Positions 33,143 to 43,740 of a stretch of 64,000 bases of DNA are shown in pieces. Made by a program: the position numbers and the translations under genes. Positions within the stretch are counted from its first letter, which is position 1; every line of letters begins with the position of its first letter. Below the pieces are notes generated by a model, which did not search any database, was not told the origin of the DNA, and saw nothing but the letters and a program-made list of their open reading frames with translations. Source of the DNA: Turritopsis dohrnii (taxonomy: Eukaryota > Cnidaria > Hydrozoa > Anthoathecata > Oceaniidae); contig BQMF02000269.1 of NCBI GenBank assembly GCA_027922465.2, positions 372,001 through 436,000 on the forward strand, written 5' to 3'.

Positions 33143-36100
33143 GAAGGATGGCTCGTTGAATTAAAAGCTCTCGCAAGAGAACGCGACCTACAGGGCTACT
33201 CGAAACTAAGGAAGGCTGAGCTCATTGAATTATTAGCTGGCTCACCAGCTCATTTGTCTACACCAACACTTATTCCACCACCAAGATCTACTAGACAGTT
33301 CAAACCAGTCCGACCTGTTACAATTATTCCTAACCGACAAGACATGGATTTGTTTGAGCAGCAAGAAATGGCAAAAAGTAGACCTCAGGTAAAAAGCAAG
33401 TTGGATGAGTTGAAGGAGTGGTTGATAAATCATACACCTAAACCTATTCGTGAGAAAGTGAGTAGCGCTTACAGACAGATGAAGAAGAAGATTCTTAATC
33501 TCTACAAGAAGAAGGATGAAAAAGATGAAAAATTGGTGAAACCAAAAGCGTTTGTTCCCATTGAAACGGCGTTTGAGGGTTCTTACAAAAGGTTCAAGAT
33601 AAACTCAGATGGAAAAAAGGACGTTGATTTGTTTCTCGAAGAGGTTCGACCCATTTTAAGTGATCTGATTATGAGAGAACTCAAAAACAAAAAATCAATA
33701 AAAATTCAAGCAACTGTGTGGATCAAATGGAGAAAGGAGGATTTATCCAATCCTGAAGCAACAATCTACGTCGATAAGGCGTTCAATAGCAATATGGAAA
33801 CAATTCACAATGAAAGCGATATATCTGATGTTGTTAATAATATGTTCAAAAAGATAATCGAGCAGATTGATAACTCTGCATTACCTCAATCCGGTTTTGT
33901 TATCGATAAGATTTTAAATATTGATGTGGACTTTCATAAGCTAAAATTAACAAGAGGCAGCTATTACTTGCCGCTACCTGAGAATTTCAGTGGCAAGAAA
34001 TCAGTGATCAATCCGCATAACGAAGATGATGAAGCGTGCTTCAAATGGGCTGTTACTGCTTCTTTGAACCACAATGAGATTAAGAAAAATCCACAAAGGA
34101 TAACGAATCTCAAGAAACACGTTGATAAATATAATTGGGAGGGTTTATCGTTTCCAATGGCGCTAAATAAAATAGATTGGTTTTAGATGAGGAACCCTGA
34201 TATCGCTGTGCATGTTTTGACAAAAGATGTGACAGAAGGTATCTATATGTGTTGTAAGTCAAAGCATCTTGATCGCAAAGAAACGGTTGTTTTGTTTTTA
34301 CTATGTGAAGAGGAAAAGAGACATTATATAGCTGTAAAGAACTTGAGCGGTGTCTTGAGTAAGGTCAACTCGAAGCACAAAATTAAAGAACATTATTGCT
34401 TGAATTGTCTCAATGGATTCTCAAGTGAGGAAACACGAGATGAACACTTTGAATATTGCAAGAATAACGATGTTGCTAAGATTGAGATGCCAAAGGAGGG
34501 TAGCACCGTTAAATTTCATGATGGTCAGTACCAGCTCAAAGCTCCTTTCATAATGTATGCTGATTTCGAAGCTTTGTCAAAAGAGGTTTGTGAAGAACCG
34601 TGCAATGGTAGTGGATCATCCACTGAAAAGGTTGGTATACATATCCCCACAGGCTTCTGTTGTTATAGCAAATTTGGTCATGGTGAAGTTTCAGACCCTC
34701 TAACGCTTTATCGCGGTGAAGACTGTGTCTTTCACATTTTGTGGATCATGCAGTAGGTGAAGTGAAAAGGCTATACAATATGTTTCCTAAACAGAGAACG
34801 CGAGACCTCACATATGAAGAGGAACAGGGATTTATTGATTCTGATAAATGTCATATATGTATGAAAGAATTTGAAAAAGATAACATTAAGGTTAGGGATC
34901 ACTGTCATTTTACTGGTAAATTTCGTGGAGCTAAACATCAGTCTTGTAATATCCGTTACAAAGTGCCTAAATAAGTGCCTAATACATCCCGATGGTCTTT
35001 CACAATCTGAGCAGATATGATGCTCATCTGTTTATCAAAGAACTAGCCAAACAGTATGGAGATGAAAAGATTACCGTCATCGCTGAAAACAAAGAAAAAT
35101 ATATCCCTTTCTCATTGAATGTTAAGGTTGGTGAATACACTGACAAAAATGGGGAGACTGAAGTTCAAAAGATACAGTTGAGATTCATCGATAGTGTGCG
35201 TTTTTAGGGAAACATGTATAACAAACTAAAAATTGGATCCTGCACATTTTTACACTGCTCCGGGACTAGCTTGGCAAGCCTGTTTGAAAAAGACAGAGGT
35301 TGAGCTGGATTTGTTGTCAGATATGGATATGTTTCTCTTCGTAGAGCAAGGTATTAGAGGGGGTCTCTGTCAGGCTGTTCATAGACATGCTAAAGCTAAT
35401 AACAAGTATATGGATGCTAAATATAAGAAGACTGAAGAAAGTAGCTATCTCCAATATCTTGATGCAAATAATCTATATGGATGGGCTATGATTCAGAAGC
35501 TACCGACAGGGAATTTCAAGTGGGTAGATGCTAATAAATTTACCGCTGAATTCATTTAAAAGTTGGCTGAGAAAGACGGTAAATATGGTTATCTTCTTGA
35601 AGTTGATGTGAACTATCCTCAGGAGCTTCATGATTCACATAACGATCTTCCATTTATGCCTGAGCGAAAGAAGATCAATGGTGTAGAAACGCTAACTCCA
35701 TGTCTTTCAGACAAGAAGAACTATACTATTCATATCTGTGCACTTGATCAAGCGCTGAAGCATGGTCTTGTTCTTGAGAAGGTTCATAGAGTACTGAGAT
35801 TTAAGCAAAGCGCATGGTTGAAGCTGTACATCGATTTCAATACCAAATCAAAGAATGACTTTGAAAAGGACGTTTTCAAGCTTATGAACAATTCCGTCTT
35901 TGGCAAAACTATGGAGAATCAACGTAAACATAAAGACATACGCTTGGCTACCAAGAAAGAACAATATGAGAGGCTGGTGATGAAACCTAACTTCAAGGGT
36001 AGTATCTGTTTCAGCGAACATTTGATGGCTGCTGAAATGCAAAAGATCAAACTCATATTGAACAAGCCAATCTATCTGGGGCCTGCAGTTCTTGATTTGT

Positions 36101-36657
36101 CACAGACGATTATGTATGAGTTTCACTCTGATTACATGAGACCAAAATATGGTGACAATCTAAAGCTCTGCTATATGGATACAGACAGCTTTGTCTATCC
36201 CATCAAAACCGACGACTTTTACAAAGATATCACCGATGATGTAGCTTTGAGATTCGACACTTCAGCGTACCATGAGAAAGATAACAGACCTTTAACCATA
36301 GGTTTGAATAAGAAAGTCATCGGTCTAATGAAAGATGAGTTGGGTGGTAAGATAATGACAGAGTTTGTTGCTCTAAGAGCAAAGACCTATGCATATAAAC
36401 AGCTAGATGGAAAAGAAGACAAGAAGTGCAAGGGAGTCAAGAAGTGCGTAGTAAAGAAGACCATGGGGTTTGATGATTACAAGAGATGCTTGTTCGATGG
36501 TAAGAATGTTTACAGAGAACAGATGACCTTTCAATCGATTAAGCATGATGTCCACACTATAAAAACAAACAAACTCGCTCTTAATGCGGATGATGACAAA
36601 AGAATTATCGTCGATGGTATTGCTACATACGCCAGAGGACACTATAAGCATGCATAA
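33143..36657 (+). pseudogene. Polinton protein-primed family B DNA polymerase, heavily mutated
   Basis: From 33143 the frame reads a SAP-like domain (LARERDLQGYSKLRKAELIE), then a basic linker and a conserved N-terminal region to 34186. A TAG there is followed in frame by 34187-34756, with a Cys/His finger (HYCLNCLNGF) and exonuclease motif I (FIMYADFEAL). Frame changes lead to 34741-34974, an endonuclease VII/HNH-like insert (CHICMKEF, RDHCHFTGKFRGA), then exonuclease motif II (NLSRYDAHLF) at about 35000. Polymerase motif A (YLDANNLYGWAM) is at about 35450, motif B (NNSVFGKTME) near 35890 and motif C (CYMDTDSFVY) near 36170. TYAYKQ follows. Two in-frame stops and at least three frameshifts make it inactive. 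Such enzymes replicate linear genomes from a terminal protein. It starts at the Helitron junction, so the true N-terminus is lost. Confidence 0.88.
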
Positions 36658-37110
36658 GATAACAAAGAGGCAAGAGGTAAAAAAAAAAAAAAAAAACACA
36701 AACAAAAAATAAAAGTTCACAAAAAGAAGTTCACAAAAGAGCGAGTCAAACAGATTACTTCCCATCTCACGAGGAAGAGAAAATTGCTTTGATTTTAGCG
36801 ATAACCACGATGTTTAGTATATGGTATATATTTCGCTGATCAGCGCATGTAGTTTGCAATTATAGCCGGCATTGTGGATACATGCTGACACTTCTAAGCC
36901 CTGGCGTTTTGTTGAATTTCAATCGAAATGACGGTAACCTGAATGTCTCTATGGACCAGAGAAACCTGACAGTGATAAATCACCCAGACACAATGCTAAC
37001 CATTCCGCGATATATTCAACTCAACTGCGGGGAAGAGCGCACTCATGCAAGTTTCTCAACCAGAACATGAGAGATTTACAACCGCCAAAGTATATATACT
37101 TCCTCTCAGA
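36658..37110. other. Downstream of polymerase; A-rich run, no gene supported
   Basis: An 18-base A run occurs just after the polymerase stop. The 62-aa frame at 36882-37070 has no motif I recognise. Part of this interval may be the body of the SINE whose tRNA-like head lies at 37118-37181. Confidence 0.35.
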
Positions 37111-37117
37111 CAAACTG

Positions 37118-37181
37118 CGTGGGGTTCAAACACACGACCTTGCGGTTGCAAGTTAGCGTTCTTATCCACTAGACTAAACTG
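37118..37181 (-). repeat. tRNA-like SINE head
   Basis: The minus strand contains TAGTCTAGTGGATAAGAACG, resembling a Pol III A box, and 30 bases later GTGTTTGAACCCCAC, a good B box. A short hairpin CTTGC/GCAAG with a 4-base loop lies between them in the anticodon-arm position. The loop and arm lengths do not fit a functional tRNA, so a tRNA-derived SINE is more likely. Its body and tail were not delimited. Confidence 0.45.
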
Positions 37182-37412
37182 ATATGTGTGTGATGAGTAT
37201 TGTTAGCTCATTTATGTTATAAAGTTTAAACTGCTACAAACTGCTTTTTACTACAATTGGGGATTTCCCCTATGAGATATTTAATTGTTTACATTTATGA
37301 GTAGTTTGTGGTTATAATGATAGTATAAGGGAAAACCCATAATATTTATTGATTAAACTTTATGTAGGGAAATCCCCGAAATCTTAAGATTTTCCACGTT
37401 AATATTTTATGT

Positions 37413-38655
37413 TTATGAGAAAATATTTGACAGAGATTCTCGCTTATGATTAGGAGGGATACAATTTCGCGCCAGCATCCGCACTTTCCTATCTCTAAGA
37501 CATGTGTGTGCATTGCTTAGTAGTGCACTCACTCTGTACAATTTACCCACACATGTTAGTCCAACCTTCAGATTTTTTTTGAAATCTGTGAAATTATTAA
37601 TCACCTCTCCAAAAATCCATTCAACAGTCACTCTTACTTGACTCATTGATTTGTTAAAATCTTTATTGTTGTTGTGTTAATTGAGCACCAGTATCAGGAC
37701 TTAGTAAGTGCCTTCTCAAAGGATATGCTGGATCTCCAAAAACACACAACACTCCACCATTTGGACCATGGGAATATCTTTGAAGTGTTTGCAGCAAACC
37801 TGACATGGCTAACATCGCGCAATCATGCCTTTTTCCTTCGATAGGCCCATACAAATTAGCTATCATTCCATTAGGGGTTGTAACAGATTGGTATTTCAAA
37901 CCGTATAATCTTTTGTGGCCATTGTATAGAATCCGTTGATTTCTGCTGGGTCTACAGCAAGGCCTTACAGTACCGTCTAAGAAACCCCACACATTGTTAA
38001 GTGCTGCTCCTTTGTCCTGAATTGAATCTGCGAATTCTCTAAGAAACTGTGGGTTTAACCAGTTTTGATTCATATCTTGCAACCTATGACTATGGTTAGA
38101 ATCAATATGATCAATTGTCTGATTAAATATCATACTCAATTGTGGTATGGATCTTCCAAATATTGGTACCATGTCTTTATATCGACATGGATAAGCAAGT
38201 CTATTAAGAACAATGCATAAAGCTTCTGTAGAATCAACTGCAATATCATTGTAAAAATGACAAATTATTTCGTTAGGTAGGTTAAGAGCACTTTGAAGTC
38301 GAGGAATATCTTTCTTCATAAAACGAAACTGTGCCATCACATCATCATCACCGTATTTATTCAAACCAAATTTTGGGTAACTCCAATACTCAATGTCTGG
38401 GTTCTTGGAAGTATTTAAATCAAATAGCAGGCAGAATTCCTCATCATCAATCAAACTTTCAGAATATGCATGCAGCAACGCTTCTCTTGCTTCATGAAAC
38501 TTCGGCTTAGTTTGTTCACAAATTGAAATTTGGCGCGTCCTCTATTTCATTTCGTAAGGTCGTTTTTGCTTTGACGCGGCCGTACAACTAGGACGTCAAA
38601 AAATTTATTTGCTACGTCGTCGTAGTCCTACGCGTTGTCTGTTCGTAAGGTCCCT
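37413..38655 (-). pseudogene. PIF/Harbinger transposase with a frame break
   Basis: The frame at 38478-37663 carries FGLNKYGDDDVMAQFRF, FGRSIPQLSMIFNQTI and the catalytic region NVWGFLDGTVRPCCRP (first Asp), KYQSVTTPNGMIANLYGP, EGKRHDCAMLAMSGLL and CVFGDPAYP (second Asp). After a frameshift near 37660 the frame 37646-37413 gives MSQVRVTVEWIFGEV (catalytic Glu) and FKKNLKVGLTCVGKLY. The DDE triad is therefore present but split. On the right the unit reaches about 38655, where TTACGAACAGACAACG-type sequence (minus strand) may be a terminal repeat. This lies next to piggyBac sequence, so the Harbinger probably inserted there. No matching left TIR was found. Confidence 0.8.
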
Positions 38656-38659
38656 ATTA

Positions 38660-41600
38660 TTTACTTTGCCAGTGTAAATTTGGAACTGTAAGCAATATTC
38701 AGTAGATGCATCTGCCAATACCCGTCTTAATACCAAATTTGGTCGGATTCTTTGGCATGTATTGGATGAAGCTGACACGGCATCTTGTCCCTACCATTTG
38801 CTCGTCAACAGAAAGCTCTTTGGGGGGAATAAACCTAGAATTGAATGTGTTATTAAATGTTTTATGTAATCCAACTAGTTTATAAAGCTTGTACTCAGGT
38901 GAGTCCTTCTCAGGAATTTTCGTTTTATCAGCAAGGTGTAGATACCGAAAAATTGTTTTGTACCGATTGATTGGCATTACTGATGCCAACCACAGAATGT
39001 TACAAATTCCATCTCTTCTCCAGTAGTTTTCAATCTCCGGAAGCTTTATAATTCCAATGGTACCTAGAAACGCTTGCAATTCCTCCAACATAACGTGTTG
39101 CCAATTGTTATTGTTTTGTCACCTGATTACCATATCGATTAGTTTCAGCGATAATTTGTTCCATTGCGTTGTTGGTAAAATACACTTTGAAGCTCTCAAT
39201 TGGTGAATTGATTGAGCTGGCACACGTGTTTACACCAATAAACTCAACGAAAGTTTGTTCTGAATTAGGATTTGAAAATGGAGTCTTCAAATACTTCCTT
39301 TTGGACCTTGATTTGATTTTGTTGGTTGATTTGGTTTTGCTGGTGCTTGCTTTAGTTTTGGTACTTGCTTTGGTTTTAAATTTTTCTGTCTGGTTATCGT
39401 TGAAACGTGCTCATCCGCTACAAATTTGACATCACAGACATCATCAGTGTCATCATGGCCACCGTCATCATTGATGTTTGACATGGATTCACTTCCATCA
39501 TTTTTTTCAAGACCACGCACCTTGAAAAAGAAAATTCAATAGTAATTAGTAAGAAGAAATGAATGATTTTGCCAGAAGCTCAAGTTGTTGGTAAAAGCAG
39601 TAGAAATGTACAGCGTGACAGCGGTACGGTACAGGACGCGGTAGGTGTTTGTCATAGTCGGTGACATTGCCTGAATTAGCCGATGTAGTTATACTCTAAC
39701 AAAATTTCTACTTACTGGTGTATTAGGTAAAACAATTTCTTCAGCCATTGTATGATTAGAAGCTGGATATGAAAGGTTAGGTGTAGTAACAAATACTGAT
39801 TCCCGAAACACCGGCTCATCTTCATCCATATTTTTGAGAATCTGATTATAATCAACATCTGATATTGATGGAGACTTATATATATATATATATCATACTA
39901 GTATCCCGTGTAAAAACTTTTTACTGTTGCATTTCTCAAAATGACGCATCGCTCACACCCGTGTGGAACATTTATAGAAATAAAAAGTTATCATAATCGG
40001 CGCTGTGCATACCACTTCTAATTTAGGGAGTGAAATATTTAACTTTTTTAAACGGTTTTTCCTACATATTTGACGTAAGGCTACGCAGAGGCGGCATTAT
40101 TTTTTAATCTAACGTCATTTTTAAAATGTCGTAAGATTTCAGTTCATCGTGAAAAGAGAAGAGGTGATTACGAAACATAAAATGTAGATTTTGACACAGA
40201 CACAAAAAAAACCTCATGTCACGATGGATGAAGTGGCTGCTGTATTTGTTGGTTAAGATGGCACATAGCAAACGGCAATAGGTGGGAATTTTGTTCATAC
40301 AGTCTTTAATGATAATGGGTGGTAAACAAAGCTGCCTTGGCGTGTAGTGAAAAATAAAAACGCCAAAGGAAATATGAATGATAAACGGAATTATACCTGC
40401 TAACGTTGCTTCTTTACTCCAATAAGATTCGATAGCATTCGTTATTTCATTAGTCAGTTCTTTACCAAACACCCTTCATATTACTATGTCGAATTTATAT
40501 ATTCTTTCATAATTAATTTTACCTAAAAAAAGAAGATTTCTATTAATAATAAACCTATCATAAAAACATATTTAGCTACATATACGCACAAACAAAAGCA
40601 AACTAAAAGAACGAACGCAAACTTGAAGCAAGCATATGAGTAGGAACAGGGAATATTTATTAAAAGATCATGAGTTTAGCTTCAGCCTACCAAACAGTCA
40701 AAAAAGAAAAGATATGTTATGAAGAAGAATAAAAACGCCATGTAAATGATATGCGGAATTATACCTGCTAATGTTGCTTCTTTATCCACTAAGATTCGAT
40801 ACCATTCGTTATTTTAATAGTCTGTTCTTTACCAAAACACTCAAGCATTTAGACTTGTTAAATTCTTTCGTAATTATTTTAAACTATATATATAAAAAAA
40901 AGAAGATTTCCATGAGCAATGAAAACCATATCATAATAAACAAACACAAACAAAAACAATAACACAAACAAAAAAGGAAAGCAAAATAAAACCAAACACA
41001 AACTTGATTTCTTATCCAAATCGGAAAGCAAACATAGAAAAAGTTATTAAATTATCATGAGTATAGTTCCAGCCTACCAAACAGTCAAAAATGAATTATG
41101 GAAAAAGACGAAAACAGTCTCAAAATTTTGATTTTTGATTCAGTTCTTCCGTGAATTTACTTACACTTGTTAATTCAATCTTTACGATACGATCTTTCTC
41201 CGAAAACGACTAAAACAATAAAATTAAAGATCTTCGTGTTCGTGAAGTTTTTTGTTTTTGTTTTTACTGCTACAAAATGATCGTTAACCAATTTCGAACG
41301 AAAAACATTGCATTGCTTGCGCTTCTCCATTGACGTTTTTCGGCAGATTTTCATTGCGAAACCAAAAATAACAAAACGGAGGAGCATATACTAATCGTGG
41401 ATGTGCACACAGTACACTCAGTTACTCACTTTCTAAAGATGCCGTATTGAATTTTCCATAGAAACATTTCGTCCCCAGTCTTTTTTCACACTTACCAAGT
41501 TAAATGTGTTGCACACGATTGCGGATTATTATAAGTAGATATCATATATATATATTTATAAGATGATATATTATATATATCATCTTCATAACTATCAGAC

Positions 41601-41664
41601 TCATCAGACTCCAGACATTGATCAATAACTTCTTCTAGAGTGTATGTAATTTTCCTGTTTGCCA
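38660..41664 (-). pseudogene. piggyBac transposase, N-terminal half, broken
   Basis: Exon 1 starts at about 41664 with MANRKITYTLEEVIDQCLES, a typical acidic piggyBac N-terminus. It is interrupted by the Helitron and resumes at about 39875 with SDVDYNQILKNMDEDEP, ending at the donor GTAAGT near 39718. The next exon begins after TTTCTTTTTCAAG at about 39520 (VRGLEKNDGSES), then lies in frames 39520-39287, 39290-39108 (FKVYFTNNAMEQIIAETNRY) and 39091-38699. The last reads LPEIENYWRRDG, FRYLHLADKTKIPEKDSP and ELSVDEQMVG, with the first catalytic Asp, then the GIKTG region. Several frameshifts and loss of the remaining catalytic Asp residues make it dead. A further shifted frame (EYCLQFQIYTGKVNN) reaches the Harbinger boundary. 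Confidence 0.8.
39898..41539 (-). mobile_element. Non-autonomous Helitron H1 variant, 1642 bp
   Basis: The minus strand begins TCTACTTATAATAATCCGC at 41539 with A immediately before it. It ends with the hairpin GTAAAAAGTTTTTAC, ACGGGATA and CTAG (39901-39898), with T immediately after. This A|T placement is the Helitron insertion rule. The flanks are coding sequence of piggyBac exon 1, which reads on across the gap. The interior includes two related blocks (about 40360-40560 and 40720-40910) sharing GGAATTATACCTGCTAA. No ORF is supported. Confidence 0.75.
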
Positions 41665-41874
41665 TTTTGAAGTTTTGTTTTGGTCTGGACTAAACTAAAT
41701 ATATATGCTATGCACACAAATGACTATGTACAGTTTTATCCATGTTTTCCCGCTCTCATATCTTACTACTACCTGTACATAGCAAAATCAGTTCTATTTT
41801 CTGCGTGAATTTGCTGTATTTACTTATTTATTATTAGGGGGTCGTAAGGACCCCCTTATCCGCCAAAGAGTTAA

Positions 41875-42630
41875 GTGTGTATCTGTACTTACATTCTCGA
41901 AACAAACTTCCACTTCACACATTACACGAGGAGCAGTTTTCGCTGTCATTCTACTATTATGAGAGATGAACAGAATCAGCCAATTAAATCAATCTAAATG
42001 ACGAAATGATACTATTTTTAGTTGCAGTTGACCTTGTCCGAAATCGATTGTGGAACTGTGTGCTGGAAACAAATCCAGCATTTTAGAACCTCATCTAAGG
42101 ACCAAAGAAATTCAACATTGAGCTGGTGCTTGAAACAAGTTGATTTGAATGAAATCATAACATCCTTAATTTCGTTCCTCAGTTCGACCATTGCATTTTC
42201 CATATCAGCATTGACCTCATGATGGTTTATTTTCTTTTTCTTATTTTTTTTATGTTCTTCCTCTTGTTTTCCTTCTGAATCAATATTGTGTTGTCGTTCG
42301 GTGTGGTCTTTGGGAACATAAAATGTTTTTCTTGCAGTACTCCTCCATAATGAGAGTTCTGAAACAAATGAAAAACATTATTAAATGTTTTCTAAGTGTT
42401 CGGAAATTACTACTGAATGATAACAAAAGAATTAAATGAGAAATTTTCAAAGTTTTAATTGTTAATGTGCTTTTACTTTCAATTACAAAACACAATTTAA
42501 AAAGAAGATACACAGACAATGCAAAAACCATACCACATGTTCTTGATCATACACAAAAGCAAACCCTTTGACCAAACCAAAACCTAATCCCCTTCTTCCA
42601 TTTCCTCTCCTATCCTCTCAGTTATTGATG
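41875..42630. other. No firmly supported gene
   Basis: The minus strand at 42240-42018 reads MENAMVELRNEIKDVMISF, resembling a short coiled coil of a retroelement ORF1. It has no diagnostic motif. The rest of the interval has no recognised content. Confidence 0.3.
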
Positions 42631-42649
42631 TAATGTTGGCCTCTTCTCC

Positions 42650-43020
42650 GTTGTATATATTGATATGGACGACCCTGTTGTGGCGATGGATGTTTGTTTG
42701 GCTACATTTATTAACACATTACACAGGCCGTTTTTTACTGCTGCTGACAGAAAGTGGAGTTACAACAGGAATACCTGACATTTCAATGTTATTTCTTCCG
42801 ACGTACTGGTGTAATCTCACATTTTGGGTCTCAATTTTCTCCAATCAGTCTTCCATTCCTTTGATCTTTTTGTCTTTCTCCTTGTTCGCTATTTCAAGAG
42901 ATTCAATGCCTTCGACCATCATTGCGTTTTCCTCATGCAGGTTCTTGATAATCTTTTTAGATTTTAAGTCTAGCATGCTTTTCATAATTTTAGTTGCAGA
43001 GAAATTTTCTATCATAAGTG
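42650..43020 (-). pseudogene. Coiled-coil ORF1-like retroelement fragment
   Basis: The minus-strand frame reads ENFSATKIMKSMLDLKSKK, HEENAMMVEGIESLEIANKE and QYVGRNNIEMSGIP, with one in-frame stop after KGMED. Coiled coil followed by an RNN(I/V)E-x-GIP motif is characteristic of retroelement ORF1 proteins. It lies directly downstream, on the same strand, of the hammerhead-like motif and GIY-YIG frame. It may belong to a tandem or permuted Penelope-like copy, or to a separate LINE. Confidence 0.45.
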
Positions 43021-43036
43021 AACAGGAAAAACTCGG

Positions 43037-43090
43037 CTTTTTACAGAACTCTGAGTTTCATGTCTTTACACAATCATCAGCTGTACAAAA
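43037..43090 (-). ncRNA. Candidate hammerhead ribozyme motif
   Basis: The minus strand contains CTGATGA (43080-43074) and, 14 bases later, GAAAC (43059-43055), the two invariant strands of a type I hammerhead core. Flanking TTTTGTACAG and CTGTAAAAAG can pair as stem I. ACT/AGT can form a very short stem III, with a GTT cleavage triplet. Stem II is weak: only TGT/ACA pairs, with a mismatch next to the core. Penelope-like elements are known to carry hammerheads near their ends. This site is about 110 bases downstream of a GIY-YIG frame on the same strand. Probably decayed. Confidence 0.5.
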
Positions 43091-43199
43091 TAATCACTTC
43101 ATCAGTCAGATCTTTTGACACGCATAATTATTGATATAAATAAAAACAAAGATATTGAATGTATGCACACAACCTCAGGGGACGTTAGGAATAATCTAT

Positions 43200-43541
43200 T
43201 CAGTCTTTTGATTTATAATTCGCGAGTATATACTTGTTCATGTGGCAGCATTTTGAAATCAATTCAGTTCTTTTGTTTAGCAGTTCAGTTTTATTAGGGA
43301 AACTAAGTATTTCCAGTTTTTCCTGCAAGCACAAGGGACACGATTTGGTTAAGTTTGAGTATGACTTGACACTTTCTACGATCGACCAATCAAATAACGG
43401 ATTCAAATTTTGCTCTTTCAAACTCCAAACATACGTTGATAACGCAGTGCTATTCTTGTATTTTGCGTTATTAAAAGACTGCTTGTGTCCATTGAAGCGT
43501 TGTTTAAACTCTTTTTCTGTCAGGCCAATATAACATTTCAT
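43200..43541 (-). pseudogene. GIY-YIG endonuclease domain, Penelope-like element
   Basis: The 113-codon frame reads KCYIGLTEKEFKQRFNGHKQ, the YIG half of a GIY-YIG nuclease with the conserved Arg. Then come STYVWSLKEQNLNP, CPLCLQEKLEIL and LLNKRTELISKCCHMNKY, the C-terminal region with the catalytic Glu and Asn seen in retroelement-encoded members. The GIY half lies in the degraded sequence before 43541. The reverse transcriptase that should precede it on this strand is absent; a plus-strand LINE begins at about 43735. It is therefore a 5'-truncated copy, as is usual for such elements. Confidence 0.7.
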
Positions 43542-43740
43542 GGGTTGAAATTTTCTATCATTTTGTTTATTTCCTCTTCGCTCAACGATATTTCTTGTGT
43601 GATAGGTGTATCATGCACGAGCATCTTGGAGATCACAACTTGGGAAGAAGGCGGTTGTACGTTGTCACTTAGATGTTGTTTCTTGGCTCTAGCAGACTTT
43701 CCTTGCATACAGCTTATATGCAGGTATAGGTAGACCAAAG

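Larger units (their letters stand above)
28985..36657. mobile_element. Decayed Polinton/Maverick (adintovirus-like) element
   Basis: Five gene remnants form a coherent Polinton set: a small structural-type protein (minus), a hydrophobic protein (plus), a short plus-strand gene, an rve-type integrase (minus) and a protein-primed family B DNA polymerase (plus). A non-autonomous Helitron (32195-33139) separates integrase from polymerase. Nearly every gene has nonsense or frameshift lesions. Capsid and packaging-ATPase genes and the terminal repeats were not found, so the element is incomplete. It is an old integrated copy. Confidence 0.85.
38656..41870 (-). mobile_element. piggyBac-like element, 5' part
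   Basis: On the minus strand the unit begins after TTAA (41871-41874) with CTCTTTGGCGGATAAGGGGG and an inner palindrome GGGGGTCCTTACGACCCCC. TTAA and a G/C-rich start are typical of piggyBac ends. The gene is cut by a Helitron in its first exon (39898-41539). The 3' part is lost or displaced at the Harbinger boundary near 38656. Confidence 0.7.

Noticed and set aside
37118..37181. A functional tRNA gene
   Set aside because: The anticodon stem and loop lengths are wrong and the acceptor stem does not pair.
42633..43118. Plus-strand 161-aa ORF with Leu/Phe/Ser bias
   Set aside because: It is antisense to the coiled-coil ORF1-like frame on the minus strand and contains the complement of the hammerhead-like motif.
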